Origin: Cycas panzhihuaensis
Lineage: Eukaryota; Cycadophyta
Assembly (NCBI GenBank): GCA_023213395.1
Contig: CM041465.1
Coordinates: forward strand, 236,475,741-236,539,740
Length of the DNA stretch: 64,000 nucleotides
Direction: 5' to 3'
A program made the position numbers and the translations under genes. The notes below the pieces were generated by a model that saw only the letters and a program-made list of their open reading frames with translations, searched no databases and was not told where the DNA came from. Position 1 is the stretch's first letter; every line of letters begins with the position of its first letter. Shown one piece after another: positions 47,516 through 59,667 of this stretch.

Positions 47516-50297
47516 TGGAGTCACATCTAAGGGATGGTCACTATGCTTGATAGGAATTGAGGTGGTCAATATCTAATGCCGGGGATATAGATAGAAACCT
47601 ATAAGCAAGAGGAAACACCACACAGGGTGTCCATGCGTCGGAGCATAAGTTCGGGACCTGTAAATAGCACCCAACTTCTTTGGAGTAGCTTTCAAATCCA
47701 AGAGGGGAGATATATATAGGGGTACCGTGGAAAGTCTCAAAGGGGAAGGTCCTCCTACCCTTGGATGGCCGGAAGGGAAGAGGAGAGACCCTTGAAGGAG
47801 AGATTCCTATGGCGAAGGAACATGAGACAAAAGACAAGTGTAGATATGCTTCCCTTAGGCTAGTTAGCCTAAGGCGAATCTAACCAAGGAAAAGAATGAC
47901 AAAAAGAGGACTAAGAGCTACTCTCCCTCTCTCTCTCTTTTCTATTCAATAACAAAAGGCTAAGAGAAAAAGGAACAAGTATCTTATGTGCATTCAAACA
48001 TGTAAGCTAAGTGGAATATAACTAAGGGTGCTTTTAGACTATATAGGAAAAAGGGGGAAGGAATGCAGTCCCTACTATGCCATTTTCCTATAAAAAATAA
48101 GCACGCAACATACTTATGCAAAGCAAATACAAGTAGTTAGTTTATTACCCTCTTTTCTTTTATGTGATCTATTAAGCAAATTCAATAGATACTAGATAAG
48201 AGCATAAAAAGGAAAGGAGTGGATAGAGAGAGATGATGCATACCCGGGAAGTGTAGCGGTTGATGAAGAACCTCACTTGCATGCAACGTATGCCCTCTCG
48301 CCTTTAGTTGGTGTGTAGCCGAAGTTGAAGTGAAAAACAGGGGCTCCCTGAGCTTCCCCGTACAAAAGACAAAGCAGAACGTGAAAAGCAAAGAAAGCAA
48401 ACAAACGTACCAAGAAGTGAATAAATCGAAAGAGAAAAGAAGGGTGAAGACTTACTTGGAGTCGAACGTTCTTCCTCTTCACGAACATAGCTTCAAACCT
48501 GCACCCACAAGAGGTTTTTCCTTCTAAGAAGGGGCTGCAAGATACTATATAGGCAAAGATATAATATGAATGCTAAAATTTTATATTTTAAGTTAGTGGA
48601 ACTACTACTAGAATTAATTCTGCTTTTCTCAAAGAAAGACCATGCATATTAAGCAAGAAGGAAAGGGTAGCCTCTGGATGGAAAAACCCTCCATAAAAGG
48701 CCCTCCATACAGCCTCAAAATACAGCAAGGTGAAGGCTATGTGACAGTCAATGGGCAGCAAATAAGCATGGGGATGACTGATGCGGGATGTAGGAGAGAT
48801 GCTTAGGTAGCGGAGTCATTACAGACAGTGAATCGCCACACAAGCCTCGTCAAAGGTCTGAATGGATGCTGGGCAAGGTTAAGGGCATAGAGAAGGCCCA
48901 AAAGAAGAGTGTGCAGGCCTAGAATCAGTGAAGTAAGGGCTATGTACCCTGATATCTAGCACAGGCATGGATTCCACCCACTCCTAGTTAGCTCAAGGAA
49001 AGCATAGGTGTAAGAGAGGAAGGATGGGAAGGGGTTTTTCATTAGGGAGTAGGTCTAACTGGGATGGATCCCACCTTAATCCCTTCGCCCAATCCTTATA
49101 AGCCCTTTCTCATAACTTTCTTGAAGAAAACCAATGGAGAATGGGAAGGAGATCAAGGTATATGAAACTAAACACAAGGAAGAGCAATCCTTTCTACAGC
49201 CAAAGGACAAAAGGAAAGAAAAAATACACTTTTAAATAGGCTCAAATAGAGTAAATATATGCTAAAACATGAAAATAAGGTAAGGGGTACCTACTGGGCT
49301 GAGTTGAGGGTAGATTTACCCCTGCAACCAGCGAAGGAGGGTAGGTCCTACATGGTTTGTAGGGTATTTCTCAAAGTGGAGTTGTAGAAGATATTTGCTG
49401 GGAGAAATTGAGGGAGGACCAAAGAGATCTTACTTGGAAATGCTTGGAGGAGAGTCTCCTGCCACGTGATAGAACTGTTGCAGGCGGATCCTGAGCTAGA
49501 ATGGTAGAAAACATAGAGTTGTAGGCGTACCTATGAAGGAGAGGAGGAAGAGAGCAGAATTACAGTAGTAGAATGTGATGTTTGAGAGCCAAGAGATGTG
49601 AAATGAGGAACCTTTTGGGATGTATACTCATCCCAACCCTAAGGGAGCAATTAGGGTGCGAATAGGGCTAATTTGGTCATTTATCTACGTGACAATTCCA
49701 TGAAAAAAATGAGAATTACCATGGCAGATTAAAAAAAATAAAGTGCAACAATCGCACCGTGGTAAACTTCGCGGTACTACTTAGTTTACAGCAGTGTGGG
49801 ACTAGAATGCTAAAATAGCAATGCCCAAGGTTCTGGGAGTCCTAAAAAGAGATATGACAGGCCTAGGAAGAGTTGGCCCTCTTATCCAAGTGGCTAGAGA
49901 TAGTCCAGACAACATGTGAACTAGACCAAATGAGGCGCTAAGAGATAGAAACCCCAGAAATATCATGATGGGGACACAAGATCAAGGTATGCGCAGACCA
50001 TACCAGTTGAGTAAGGCCTGAGGTGATGTGGAGGTAGCGCGGAGGGTCATGGAGTGCCATGGGGATGCCTACCTTACAGAAAGGTAGGTCCCGCGGGTTG
50101 TCATAAGATGAAAATATGACAAGTAGCACGATCAAGCAATAGATGCAAGGTGATCACATAAATATGGTAGTCAAGCATGCAATGAGGTAATGCTTCTATC
50201 TACCTTTCCAAAGAAACAATAAAGGTGAAAAGGAAGAAGCATACCTATGCTTACCTGAGTCGACCCATCCATATCCATTCCCGGTAGGCAGGAAACA
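47516..50297 (-). repeat. 5' LTR of element D (2782 bp)
   Basis: Minus-strand start TGTTTCCTGCCTACCGGG at 50297 and end GACTCCA at 47516. A palindrome cluster is at 49761-49790. It is uninterrupted, so it serves as the reference for the shared LTR. No gene. Confidence 0.92.
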
Positions 50298-53200
50298 CCC
50301 ACATAGGGCATCCATGCATCGGAACATAGGTTCGGGACCTGCAAATGGCACATAACTCCTTTCTAGGTAACTTAACTTTGGTTTGGAGGATGGAAGGAAT
50401 GAGGGATATCCTTGGTTTCCGGAGTAACCCCATAGAGGGTCCTCCTATCATTGGATGGCCAAAGGAAGGAGGAGAGAGAGAGTAAGAAAATGGCTCCTCA
50501 CATAGAGAGGGAGTGTAAAAGGGATGACTTTAGTAGAGGGGAAGGGTGATACATGCACGTGGGAGATTAAGAAGAGGGATAATCTCACAGGTTAAGTATC
50601 GACCTAAAGGGCGATACTTGAATGTTTTAATTAAATTGAGTAGAGACGACCAAGAGAGTAGCCCTAGAAAAGGGATGTCCTCAAGGTGCTAGACCTAAGA
50701 AGATCTTGGGAACAAAGATCAAATAAGGGATGTCTCAATATTTACATTTGTTGGTTGCAAAAATGGTGTGGTGTATGCAATGGTGTGTCCTTACACGTAA
50801 AGGGGTAACTTTTTAAAGTAATGAGATAATGCAAGACTCACTCTTATTTATTCACATAAATGTCCTCACTCTCTTTACCTTTTGAATGAAAAAGTATAAG
50901 CGAATGATAGCTATATGATGCCAAGCATAAGCGAAAGGTATAAGCTTGCTAAGCAATGCAATGAGATGAACATGCAAATATGCAGGATTCTTACTACATG
51001 CACTTTCCTATGAAAGCAAGCAAACTAGTTGACAGTAAATGACCAACACTAGTTCTTCTTCTTTTCCTTTTTTCAAATAATGTATGGCTGAAGGGGGGAA
51101 AAGAGAAAGGAGAAAAGGAAAGAAGGAAAGCCTAAGGCGTACCTAGAATATGATGGCTAACCGGGTCCTTATTATGCTTGTCACCCTCATCTTTCTCCAA
51201 CCATAGATGGTGCAGGATGGTGTCAGTGAAGAAAGGAAGGGTTCCCCTTACCTTCTCCTAAGTCAAAAGGAAAAGAAATGGTAAGGAAAACATTGCAAGA
51301 AAATGCAAAAGCCAATACAACTTTAACTTACAATTTGGAGAGTAAAATAAGTACCAGTTAGAAGGATGGGGACATACCTAGAGTGGGATTCTCTTCACTC
51401 TCCACACACAATAAGGTGACCTACAAATCAAACCAGTATACCCTTTCCCATGGGGTGCTAAGTATATGTGGGATAGATACATAATATAATAAATAATAGG
51501 ATTCATGGTTCTCAGCCAAAAGGAATGTTTTTCACTATAAAATTACTCCTTGTTTCTTTTATATCATTTAGTAAACAACATGGGAAAAGGGGGGCAAAGA
51601 GAGAAGGAGGATGGATAGCCTCAAAATGGCCAACCCTCTAGATTAGGTGTGCTCCACGTTGTCCAAGTACTAGAGAAGATGAGGCAAGATGAATGCAAGA
51701 AACCCTTGAGATACAACTAGGAAAGCAGGGGAAAATGTTACCAATGTTGTCAATGTTGCAAAGGTTGTAATGTACAACTATTGTAACCTTAATAGGGTCA
51801 AGCTAAAAGGTACAAGAAGCTTTGGAATGAAGGGATGGAATCCCCTCATGTAGGACCTGCAAAGTTGGTTGTGAGCACAGTAAGAGGCTTCCTACACTAC
51901 TGCCAGTAGTGGTCTTCTTTCCAATGGCCTTTTAGGAGCCCTAGGAGAGCACAAAGGAAGAAGAGATGAGGAGAGAAGGGGGATGCCCTTGAGGAGAAGG
52001 CCTGCTGGGTGTGGAACCCTACCTTTTCTCCTTTCACTCTCCATGGAGATCTCTTCTTCGCTACTCCCTTGTAGTAACCAAAGAAGAACTGAGAGGAAAA
52101 AAGGGATGAGCACGATGGAGAGGGTTTCCCTACTGCTTATAGTAAAAACTGAAGGAAAGATGTTGTAGAGTGCTAACAAATGATGTTGATGTTGCTTAGG
52201 GAAAAAGAAGGACAAAACATTGGCTCAGGAGTTCCTAATATGGGTAGATTAGAGGTAGATCTACTAGTCAAACAGAGGAGAGAGACCCACCCTATAGTCT
52301 TTATAGGTAAAACCATGAAGAGCAATAAGCCGATAAGAAGTTAGAGTGAAGAAAGTGGATCTGGACTTGATGAAGCACTTGGAGCATGTCTTTCCCTATG
52401 CTGGCCATGTTGCAGGCCTACAATAGCATATCTGGAGCTGCAAGTGATTGATGGTAGGCTGAGATGCTAGTGTAGCAAGCTCTATCCTTGTTACAGGGTA
52501 TTTTTCTAAGGAAGTGCTAGGAGAGTTAAGTGAAAGAGAGTAAGAAGAGGAGGAAATGATGTCTTTTTTAGGTTTTAAAGCTAACCCTAGCTCAATTGAG
52601 CAATTAGGGTTCGACTGGGGCTGGGAATATGACTCATCCACATGGAAAATTCATAATAAATATGAAATTTTCCATGGTAGATTTAAAAAAATGAAGTGTG
52701 ACAGTCGTCCTACGGTAAACTTCGCAATATAACAAAGTTTACAATAGTACTATGATCTTCACCATGGTGCGATAACATCATAACCAAAGATAAAAGAAAA
52801 GAGGGTTGGGATGTCAGGAAGAGAGGTACCCTAGGCCTGGGAGGATGGCCCTCTATCTAGATGGCTAGGGACAATCGTGGGATCGAAGAAACCTATGCCA
52901 GTTGAAGTACCAAAGACTTAAAACTCCCAAAAGGTTGATAAACAAATGAACATACACCAATGACACCGAAGCAAGGTGTTAGAGGTTGAGGTATGGTAAT
53001 AAAGTTGTGAACAGGTCATAAGGGTTGAATGGTGCTTACGATAATGTGGAGACGTGTAGGAGGGTTGTAGAGCACCATTGGGATCAATATCCCTAGATTG
53101 TCATAGGTTGAAATGACATCATACAGCGTGATCAAGTAATGGATGCATAATGGTCGTGTAAACAAACTAGTCAATCATGCAATGAAAACAAAGAGGTAAT

Positions 53201-53300
53201 TCAATTTACCTTTTTGAAATTCACTAAGGCAAAGGATAGAAGCGTACCTATACTTACCTAAGTTGACTCATCCATACCCATTCCTGGTAGCTAGGAAATA
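50298..53300 (-). repeat. Element F: diverged family LTR, 3' end cut off by D
   Basis: The minus-strand start TATTTCCTAGCTACCAGGAATGG at 53300 has TG mutated to TA. The left part, 50298-50345 (CATCCATGCATCGGAACATAGG), matches the last ~115-160 bp of the other LTRs. The final ~115 bp should lie beyond B, outside the window. No purine tract or internal region follows at 53301, so it looks like a solo LTR. It is more diverged than the others. A palindrome cluster lies at about 52705-52770. No gene. Confidence 0.78.
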
Positions 53301-53870
53301 AAACATATGTCCTTTAGCTTTATCATCATCCTTAAAGTGATCATCAACTTGCAATATTATCCTTTCAGTAATGTGTATCTCAAATGGTTTCCAAGTAGGT
53401 GTGGTTTGATTCGAATGAGTAGGAGTGGCTTTCTTAAGAGCTTTATCTTTTCTATTAATTAGGTCCAAGGTACACATAACTTCATCAAATACAACATTAA
53501 TCAATTCAATAATATTCACCTACTCTAACATTTATCTCACAGGAAAATCATCATCAATATAATTAGTTTCATTTAATTCTAAAGTATCTCCCCCATAAAC
53601 TAATTCTAAGGTGTCCTATACAGATTTAGATGTGGTCATTTTGCTAACACTAATGAATACAGTATCATCTATTGTATAAAATATTAGGGCTAAGGGCTTA
53701 TTATCCTTTTTTATATTTTCTCTAAATACTTGTTCTTCTTTCAAAGTTGAAGTGACACTTAAATTATGATAACCATCATTCATATAATTCCATAAATTTT
53801 TAGAGGTAAGGAGTGTTTTCATCATTTTTTTCTAAAATAAAAAACTAGAGCCATTAAACATGAGAATCAT
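53301..53870 (-). pseudogene. Ty1/copia gag relic
   Basis: Minus-strand frame 53825-53616 reads MKTLLTSKNLWNYMNDGY, then KDNKPLALIFYTIDDTVF and MTTSKSV. This matches the UBN2-type gag of plant copia elements (LW...V..GY, D.KAL..I...VDD..F..I...TSKEAW). A second open stretch (53519-53268) follows, partly reading into LTR F. No protease, integrase or RT of copia is seen, so it is a short old fragment. Confidence 0.65.
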
Positions 53871-55268
53871 CATATCATCTAGATAAGTTGCCATTATAAA
53901 AGACTTTAATACATAATTTAAGAGGATGGTCTTAATGAACAAATAAGAATTCTTTTAATCTCAAATGAAAATAACTTAAAATATGCAATAAATTTCCTTT
54001 TACAAGAACTTTCAATTAGATTCTAACATATATTCCTTCTTAATCAATGAAAGATAACTTAATAATAATAGGAATATGTAGCTTTTCAAATTAAAAAAGA
54101 ATGAATGTTATTTTGCTTAGCAAGGTATGATTCCTTTTCAATCAATAACTAAAAAGGAACTTAATAATAAATGTAAGACTTATCCTTTCAAATTGAAGAT
54201 AATAAATCCTCTTTTTGAATAAAAATATAAATATGAAGTAAATAAGCTTTCAATGATTCTAAATGCACCTTGATATCATGAAATTCTTTTGAAGTAAACT
54301 AAATGCACCTTTTAAAAGAAATCTCGATTTATCAATGAGAAGCTAAAAGAGAACCAAAATGGATTCTACAATTCATTTCACTATTCAAAAAATGATAACA
54401 GTAAGAGTGAATAAGTAGCAAATGTCCTTCTATATGAGTTCCTTTTAATGCAAGGAAAAATGTAAGGTATACTTATAAGATGATTATAAAATATGGTTCT
54501 TTGAATGAACGCTTTAAAGAGTCAAAAAATGACTTTGAATAAGCAGAAAATATGCCTTAAAGAGCTTTAAAATCAACTTTATAAGCTAGAAAATAAAGTG
54601 ATAGCTTTATAATAGAGTTATAAGGAATTTGAATGTATTGATTTGACGATTTTAATCCCAAAGGGGCTCCTTTTCTTTAGGAGGCTAAATTTAGGGTTAA
54701 ATGACTACAAAAATCAATTGTGATCCTCTAAAATAGATAAAAAAATTGTCAAGAATAGCTTAGCAGCTCAATATCAAGTAAATATGTTGAATTAGAATGA
54801 AAATTTACTTGAAATATTTAAGAATATGCCAAACTAAGATTAAATAGGAACCTTGATTTGCTAGCCTTAAATGCTTATAAAATAGTATTAGATCTTAGTA
54901 AAACCTCCTTCAATGCATAGAGAATCAAAATATCTTTTCGATGGATCCAACCATTCAAAAAATAGACTCCTAGATCAAAAGTTACAAATAAAATAACACA
55001 ATGACCTATTTATGTCATTAAATGAGAAAGTGGGGGTTAAGCCCCTTAGTCAGGTAGGCCCTTGGTCACTTGGGGGATAATATGACCACCCAAAGGGGGC
55101 CCTGGACCTCAAAACTTATGAAATAGGATTAAATCCTTTTAAAAACTAAAATTATGAAAAATAATTCATAAAACTTTCAAATCCACCCATTTCAAAAAGA
55201 AATATAGTCACATGGACTAAACATATGACTGCTACTAAGACCCAAATTTAATTTTGAATTCTAAATTT

Positions 55269-55314
<46 letters not shown>

Positions 55315-55636
55315 ACTCAAGTAAATAAGCTTATCCTTCTCTTCATCTCCATTTTTCTTTTGTTTTTTTCTTTTAGAGAAGGGCAAATAATAATAAAAGA
55401 AAATCTACTTTTTTCCTTTTTTCTTTGTCTTTTTAAGAAGGAAAGGTGAATGGGTACCTAGAGGAGTCCTTGGTTTACTATATGATATCTCTTTGTGATC
55501 ACCCTTTCTTTCTGGTTCACCAAAAGAGTGCTTAAGTGTGGTTAAGTAAATGTAAAATTTATATGCTAAAATTCTAAAAAAAATCGGTAGTATTTTGCTT
55601 GTTGGATTATAATATGACAAAAAAAAGTTTTCTATC
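53871..55636. other. AT-rich island without recognised genes
   Basis: Much richer in A and T than the flanking elements, with no palindrome, LTR or pol motif of the main family. Open frames are short. It contains a (GA)n tract. This is either the oldest retroelement sequence here, perhaps more of the copia relic, or true host intergenic DNA. Confidence 0.55.
55269..55313. repeat. (GA)n microsatellite
   Basis: About 22 GA units. Confidence 0.95.
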
Positions 55637-58209
55637 TAGAATCGCATCTACGAGATGGTCTTCTATGCTTAGAAGGATGTAACTAGCTAAGGTGTGGTCA
55701 GGCTATAGATGGGATCTTAACAGTAAGAAGGAACACCATGCAAGGCATCCGTGCACCAGAGCACAGATTCGAGACCCACGAATGGTGCCCAATTACCTTA
55801 GGGCAATCTTCAGAAAAGGATGCAAGGTGAGGCCTTGGGTTATCCCAAAAGAGGAGGCCCACCTACCCCTTGGATGGTCAGGAAGAGGAAGGGGGACTCT
55901 AGAAAGTTGTGTCTTCTTAGGGGAGGGAGAAGGTAATGTGCAAGTAGACGTGTGTGAGATGCGATGACCTATATGTCAGCTAGATGGGGTGTAAGAAATG
56001 TGCGGCTCATACCTAAGTCCTATCTACACATGATGTGAACAACTATAAAAAGGAATTTATAAATGCAAAAATGTGTTCTTTCCCTTTTCGTTTCCTATGT
56101 GTCTTTAACATGTGAAGTTTGCATAAAAGAAACACGACGGAAAGAGGACAAAGAAGGGAAAAGGAATACCTGGAAGAGAAGCATGGTTGGGACGTTGCGC
56201 CCTTATGCTCTTTACAAGCTCGTCCACTCGAACTCACCACACGGGTGTGGGGCTAGTCGATGATGGTTGCTGTAGGTAGACGAGGGGCTACCTTACCTTC
56301 CCCAATGTATGAAAGCAAAGTAACAAAAAGAGAAGCATAGAAGGAACCAAAAGTAAAGGTTTCCTTCGTACTTTCATTGCCGCAAACCTACCAATCACAA
56401 AGCAAAGGTTTCTCCCTCCCAGAAGAGGGGGCTGCCAAATATGCCCAATATGTATATAAATATAAGAAGTAGTTAATAAATCAAATTGAAAATATTGCAC
56501 TCCACTCCAAAACCTCCAAGCAAGACTCAAATCAAAGAAACACTAAGCAGTGACTAAGATGAGGAAGTTAGCCTCAGAATGGCCAACCTACCCACAAGTA
56601 CCTCCATGTAGCCTCAATGGGGGAAAAACTAAGATGTGGTGGCTGTTTGGGATAGTAAGCAAAAGAGATGATAAGCCAACAAAATGGTGCACAGATAAAC
56701 CCAAGAGATGAAGTGCTATGGGTAGCAAATCATCAGGTTGAGGCAAGCCAAGGATCACAAACCTAACTGGGATAGGTTTGGGGGCTTATGTGATGCCCTA
56801 AACCTGAGAGTGCAGGTCTGAAACCAGCATGGCAAGGGCTGCCAACGCTGTTTTCAGAACTGGAAATAAGCTCTCACTATCCCTAGCTCAACTCCAGAGA
56901 GAGGCATAGAGTGGAAGAGGAAGGAAGGGAAGGGTAAAACCCTTGGAGAGAAGGCCAACAAGGGGACTGATCCTGCCTTTCTCTCAGTACCTAACCTTAT
57001 GCAGCCCTCTTGCATAGCCACCCTAGAGTGAGCCCACAAGAGAAGAGAGAAGGAATATTGTAAAATAAGGAGCAACAGGTAGGCTCCTCTGAAATGATAG
57101 GATGGGAGTAAAGAATGACTCAAAACTGCTCATAAAAGAAAGGAAAAAACCAAGAAACTTAAAGGACCATTAAAGGAGTACCTGTAAGGCAGAAGGAAGG
57201 AGCCTTATTCTGCCAAAAATCATAGGGAAAGCCTATGCAAAATAGGCTTTTCAAACCTAGGTTGAAGGGGAGGCAAACATGGATGCTACTCTGAGATCTT
57301 GGAGCTTGCTTGTTGAGATGCTATGAGTATTCTCCTTCCACAAAATAGACCTGCACAAAGGAACTTGGAGCCGCTAGTGCAGGGCCTGAGACACAGCAGG
57401 TGTCCTATAGAAGAGGAGCCAGAGCAGAGGAGCTTGATCCTGCGAAGGTTGTAGAGTGAGAGTTAGAGTAGAGAGCCAAAAAATAAACTAAGAAGAGGAG
57501 CAAATGGCTTTGTTTTTTAGTTTTATACTCACCCCAACCCTAAACGAACGTTTAGGGTTACGGCGGGGGTGAGTACCCAAGGGCGCCATGTGGCAGTTCT
57601 GCAAAAAGAGCAGGAATTACCGTGGCAGTTTAAAAAAATGAGTTTAAATAGTTGCACCATGGTAAATTTCATGGTACTGTGGCAAACTTCGCAGTACCGC
57701 TAAGTTTACAGCGGTGTGGGACTGAAAGTCAAAATTAAGGCAGAACCAAGGCCTATAGCCAAATAGAAGGATGTGCAAAGGCTGGGCAGGCTGGAGCTCA
57801 TGCCTAGGTGGCTAGCAAGTGGCTAGCAAAGAGAGACGAGTCTTGGGAGGGATCCTATCACACCTAGAAGGAAACTCAAAGTGATGACAGAAGTGTTGAC
57901 GCGAGAGGGTCGTGACCAACATCCATGTTTGAGGAGCTATGGAGGTATTGTGGGTAGTTGAGTGCCATATGGGGTGTGTGACTCATTGAGGAGTGCCCCA
58001 TGGTGGGTTATCATAGGTTGAATAATATGCAACAGGCACAAGCAACGTGATTAGGCAAGAAAGTAATGCGATCACACAAATGGCAAGCAAGCGTACATCA
58101 AACAACACTCTAAACAACTTCTACCAAGTGATAGCTAAAAGTGAGAAGTGTATACCTATGCTTACTTGAGTCGACTCGTCTCGAGTCCATTCCTGGTAGC
58201 TGGGAAACA
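55637..58209 (-). repeat. 3' LTR of element G (2573 bp)
   Basis: Minus-strand start TGTTTCCCAGCTACCAGG at 58209 and end GATGCGATTCTA at 55637 (terminal CA changed to TA). A TATAAAA on the minus strand lies at 57521-57527 and a palindrome cluster at 57661-57710. No gene. Confidence 0.92.
57521..57527 (-). promoter_or_regulatory. Candidate LTR TATA box, element G
   Basis: TATAAAA on the minus strand, about 140 bases downstream of the palindrome cluster, as in C. Confidence 0.5.
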
Positions 58210-58573
58210 TTGTCCCCTTGGTAGCAGAGCCTCACCTCTCGGAAGCATGGTGTGATGGCGAATGCTAGCAACCAAAAACTGTTAGTAGCACATGTATATA
58301 TATATATATAAATCATGAACAGAATATGGACCAAGGATGTTGGTGAGTGTCATGGCAGAACATGTGGATAAGGGAGATGGGGACAAGGACAACATAGGGG
58401 CTACTTATGTGTCACCCAGAAGTCAACCTGGAGATGAAATGAACAAAAAAGGGGGAGGCCCCCATCACTAGGATGTGATGGATAATGCAAGGGCAACCAA
58501 CAGGCTAGACAAACAAGCTAGGGGAAAGGTGGCCAGAGACTTAGGCAATGGGCAAGCCAAGTAAAGTCTCTCA
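58210..58573 (-). other. Purine tract and spacer, element G
   Basis: The tract reads CCAAGGGGACAA next to the LTR. (TA)n is at 58294-58311. No gene. Confidence 0.65.
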
Positions 58574-59000
58574 AAGGCAATCACTGAGAAGAGGGAGGTG
58601 ACGCTCAAGGATAAGGCGAACGAGGCTATCAGCCTCAGCATTGAGGGCCCAAGGAATATGGCGAACATCGACGGACTGGAAGTGAGCCAATAGTGACCTC
58701 GTGGTCAATGCTAGGCCTCTCAAGCATGGGCACCGCACCTGGTAAACCTAAGTGAGATGAGATACCACCACTTGAGAGTCGCAAAGGAGGATGACGAGTC
58801 CGCGATAGAAATGTAATGCATCGGTGAGGGCTTCAATAATGGCCGTGTACTCGACTTCATTATTGGTTGCCTTAGGAAGGAAGATTCCAGAGCACAGGTA
58901 GTCACACCCAGAGGAATCACAGAGTATCCACGTGGTGACAGAAGGACAAAGATTACCACGTCTTCTGCCATCTTCTTTGCTAAAAGGAAGTGCAATGAAA
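58574..59000 (-). pseudogene. Additional RNase H (aRNH), element G
   Basis: The N-terminus is altered: KEDGRRRGNLCPS stands where FTDGGSxGNPGPS is expected; the Asp can be aligned but the loop is changed. Then come ATNNEVEYTAIIEALTDAL, LLCDSQVVVSHLT, a stop, VYQVRCPCLRGL, and RHIPWALNAEADSLVRLIL. The Glu and both later Asp residues are kept. A small frameshift lies near the C-terminus. The frame is continuous with upstream sequence to 59152. Confidence 0.78.
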
Positions 59001-59497
59001 CTGAAGAAAGAGGTGAGAAGAGGACTCTGTGTGGCTAGTGACGATGGCCGTGAAAGGGTATGAAGGCCTGGCAATGAGGCAACCCAAAGGCAGGGACGAT
59101 TACCCCACCAGCAGGGTAGAAAATAGTAGAAAAGGGGCTCTAGGGTGCCCAAATTGGCTTAAAAGAGCACAAAGGGGTGCCCAGTCGGAGAGGACACTCC
59201 CTATGGGAGTGCCAAGAGAAAAAACAGGCTACGAAAACAAGTCCAGGGTGGCGAAACGATCCAAACGAGTATAAACTCGGGCATTCATGGGAGTGGCATG
59301 CAAAACGAGACGAAAGGGGCTTTCACAAAAATGAGCCACTTAGGGCGTCATTAATGCGCTGAAGGAAATGGGTCAGAAGGAGACCATGGAGATAAAAAGA
59401 GGAACTGGGCTAGAAAGCAATGCTAGCCAAGGTGAAAATGTGGTCTCGGGGGCTGCCTCAGGGGCAAAAAAGGAGGAAGTGCCCAATGGGGGCCCCG

Positions 59498-59508
59498 CCT
59501 ATATAAGG
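59498..59508 (+). promoter_or_regulatory. Candidate antisense TATA box, element G
   Basis: CCTATATAAGG, about 160 bases upstream of the ATG of the PMD mini-exon. Confidence 0.58.
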
Positions 59509-59667
59509 AAACTCAAATGAAAAGGAATTCATTTTCACGAGCTCCCGTACGAAATCCAGAGCCCATTGCTTATGCAGCGGAGCGCTACCCCACTTCCGGG
59601 ACATGCAATAAGAGATTCAGCCATTGGATCAGGAGGAGGAGGTAGCCAGGGTGACCGGGAGGGCGAG

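Larger units (their letters stand above)
35938..50297 (-). mobile_element. Element D: complete Ty3/gypsy retrotransposon of the same family, minus strand
   Basis: Reading leftward: 5' LTR 50297-47516, primer site, gag, protease, RT, RNase H, integrase, PMD gene (on the plus strand), aRNH, purine tract, then the shared LTR. The internal region is 11578 bp. It lies inside the older LTR F: bases after 50297 match the 3' part of a family LTR. The five bases after the boundary are CCCAC; the partner would be beyond B, left of the window. Coding regions are broken. Confidence 0.92.

Noticed and set aside
51900-52215. 107-residue frame in LTR F
   Set aside because: Lies wholly in LTR sequence, with no counterpart in the other LTRs.
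55269-55313. (GA)n as a GAGA-type promoter element
   Set aside because: Isolated microsatellite with no gene or TATA box nearby to regulate.
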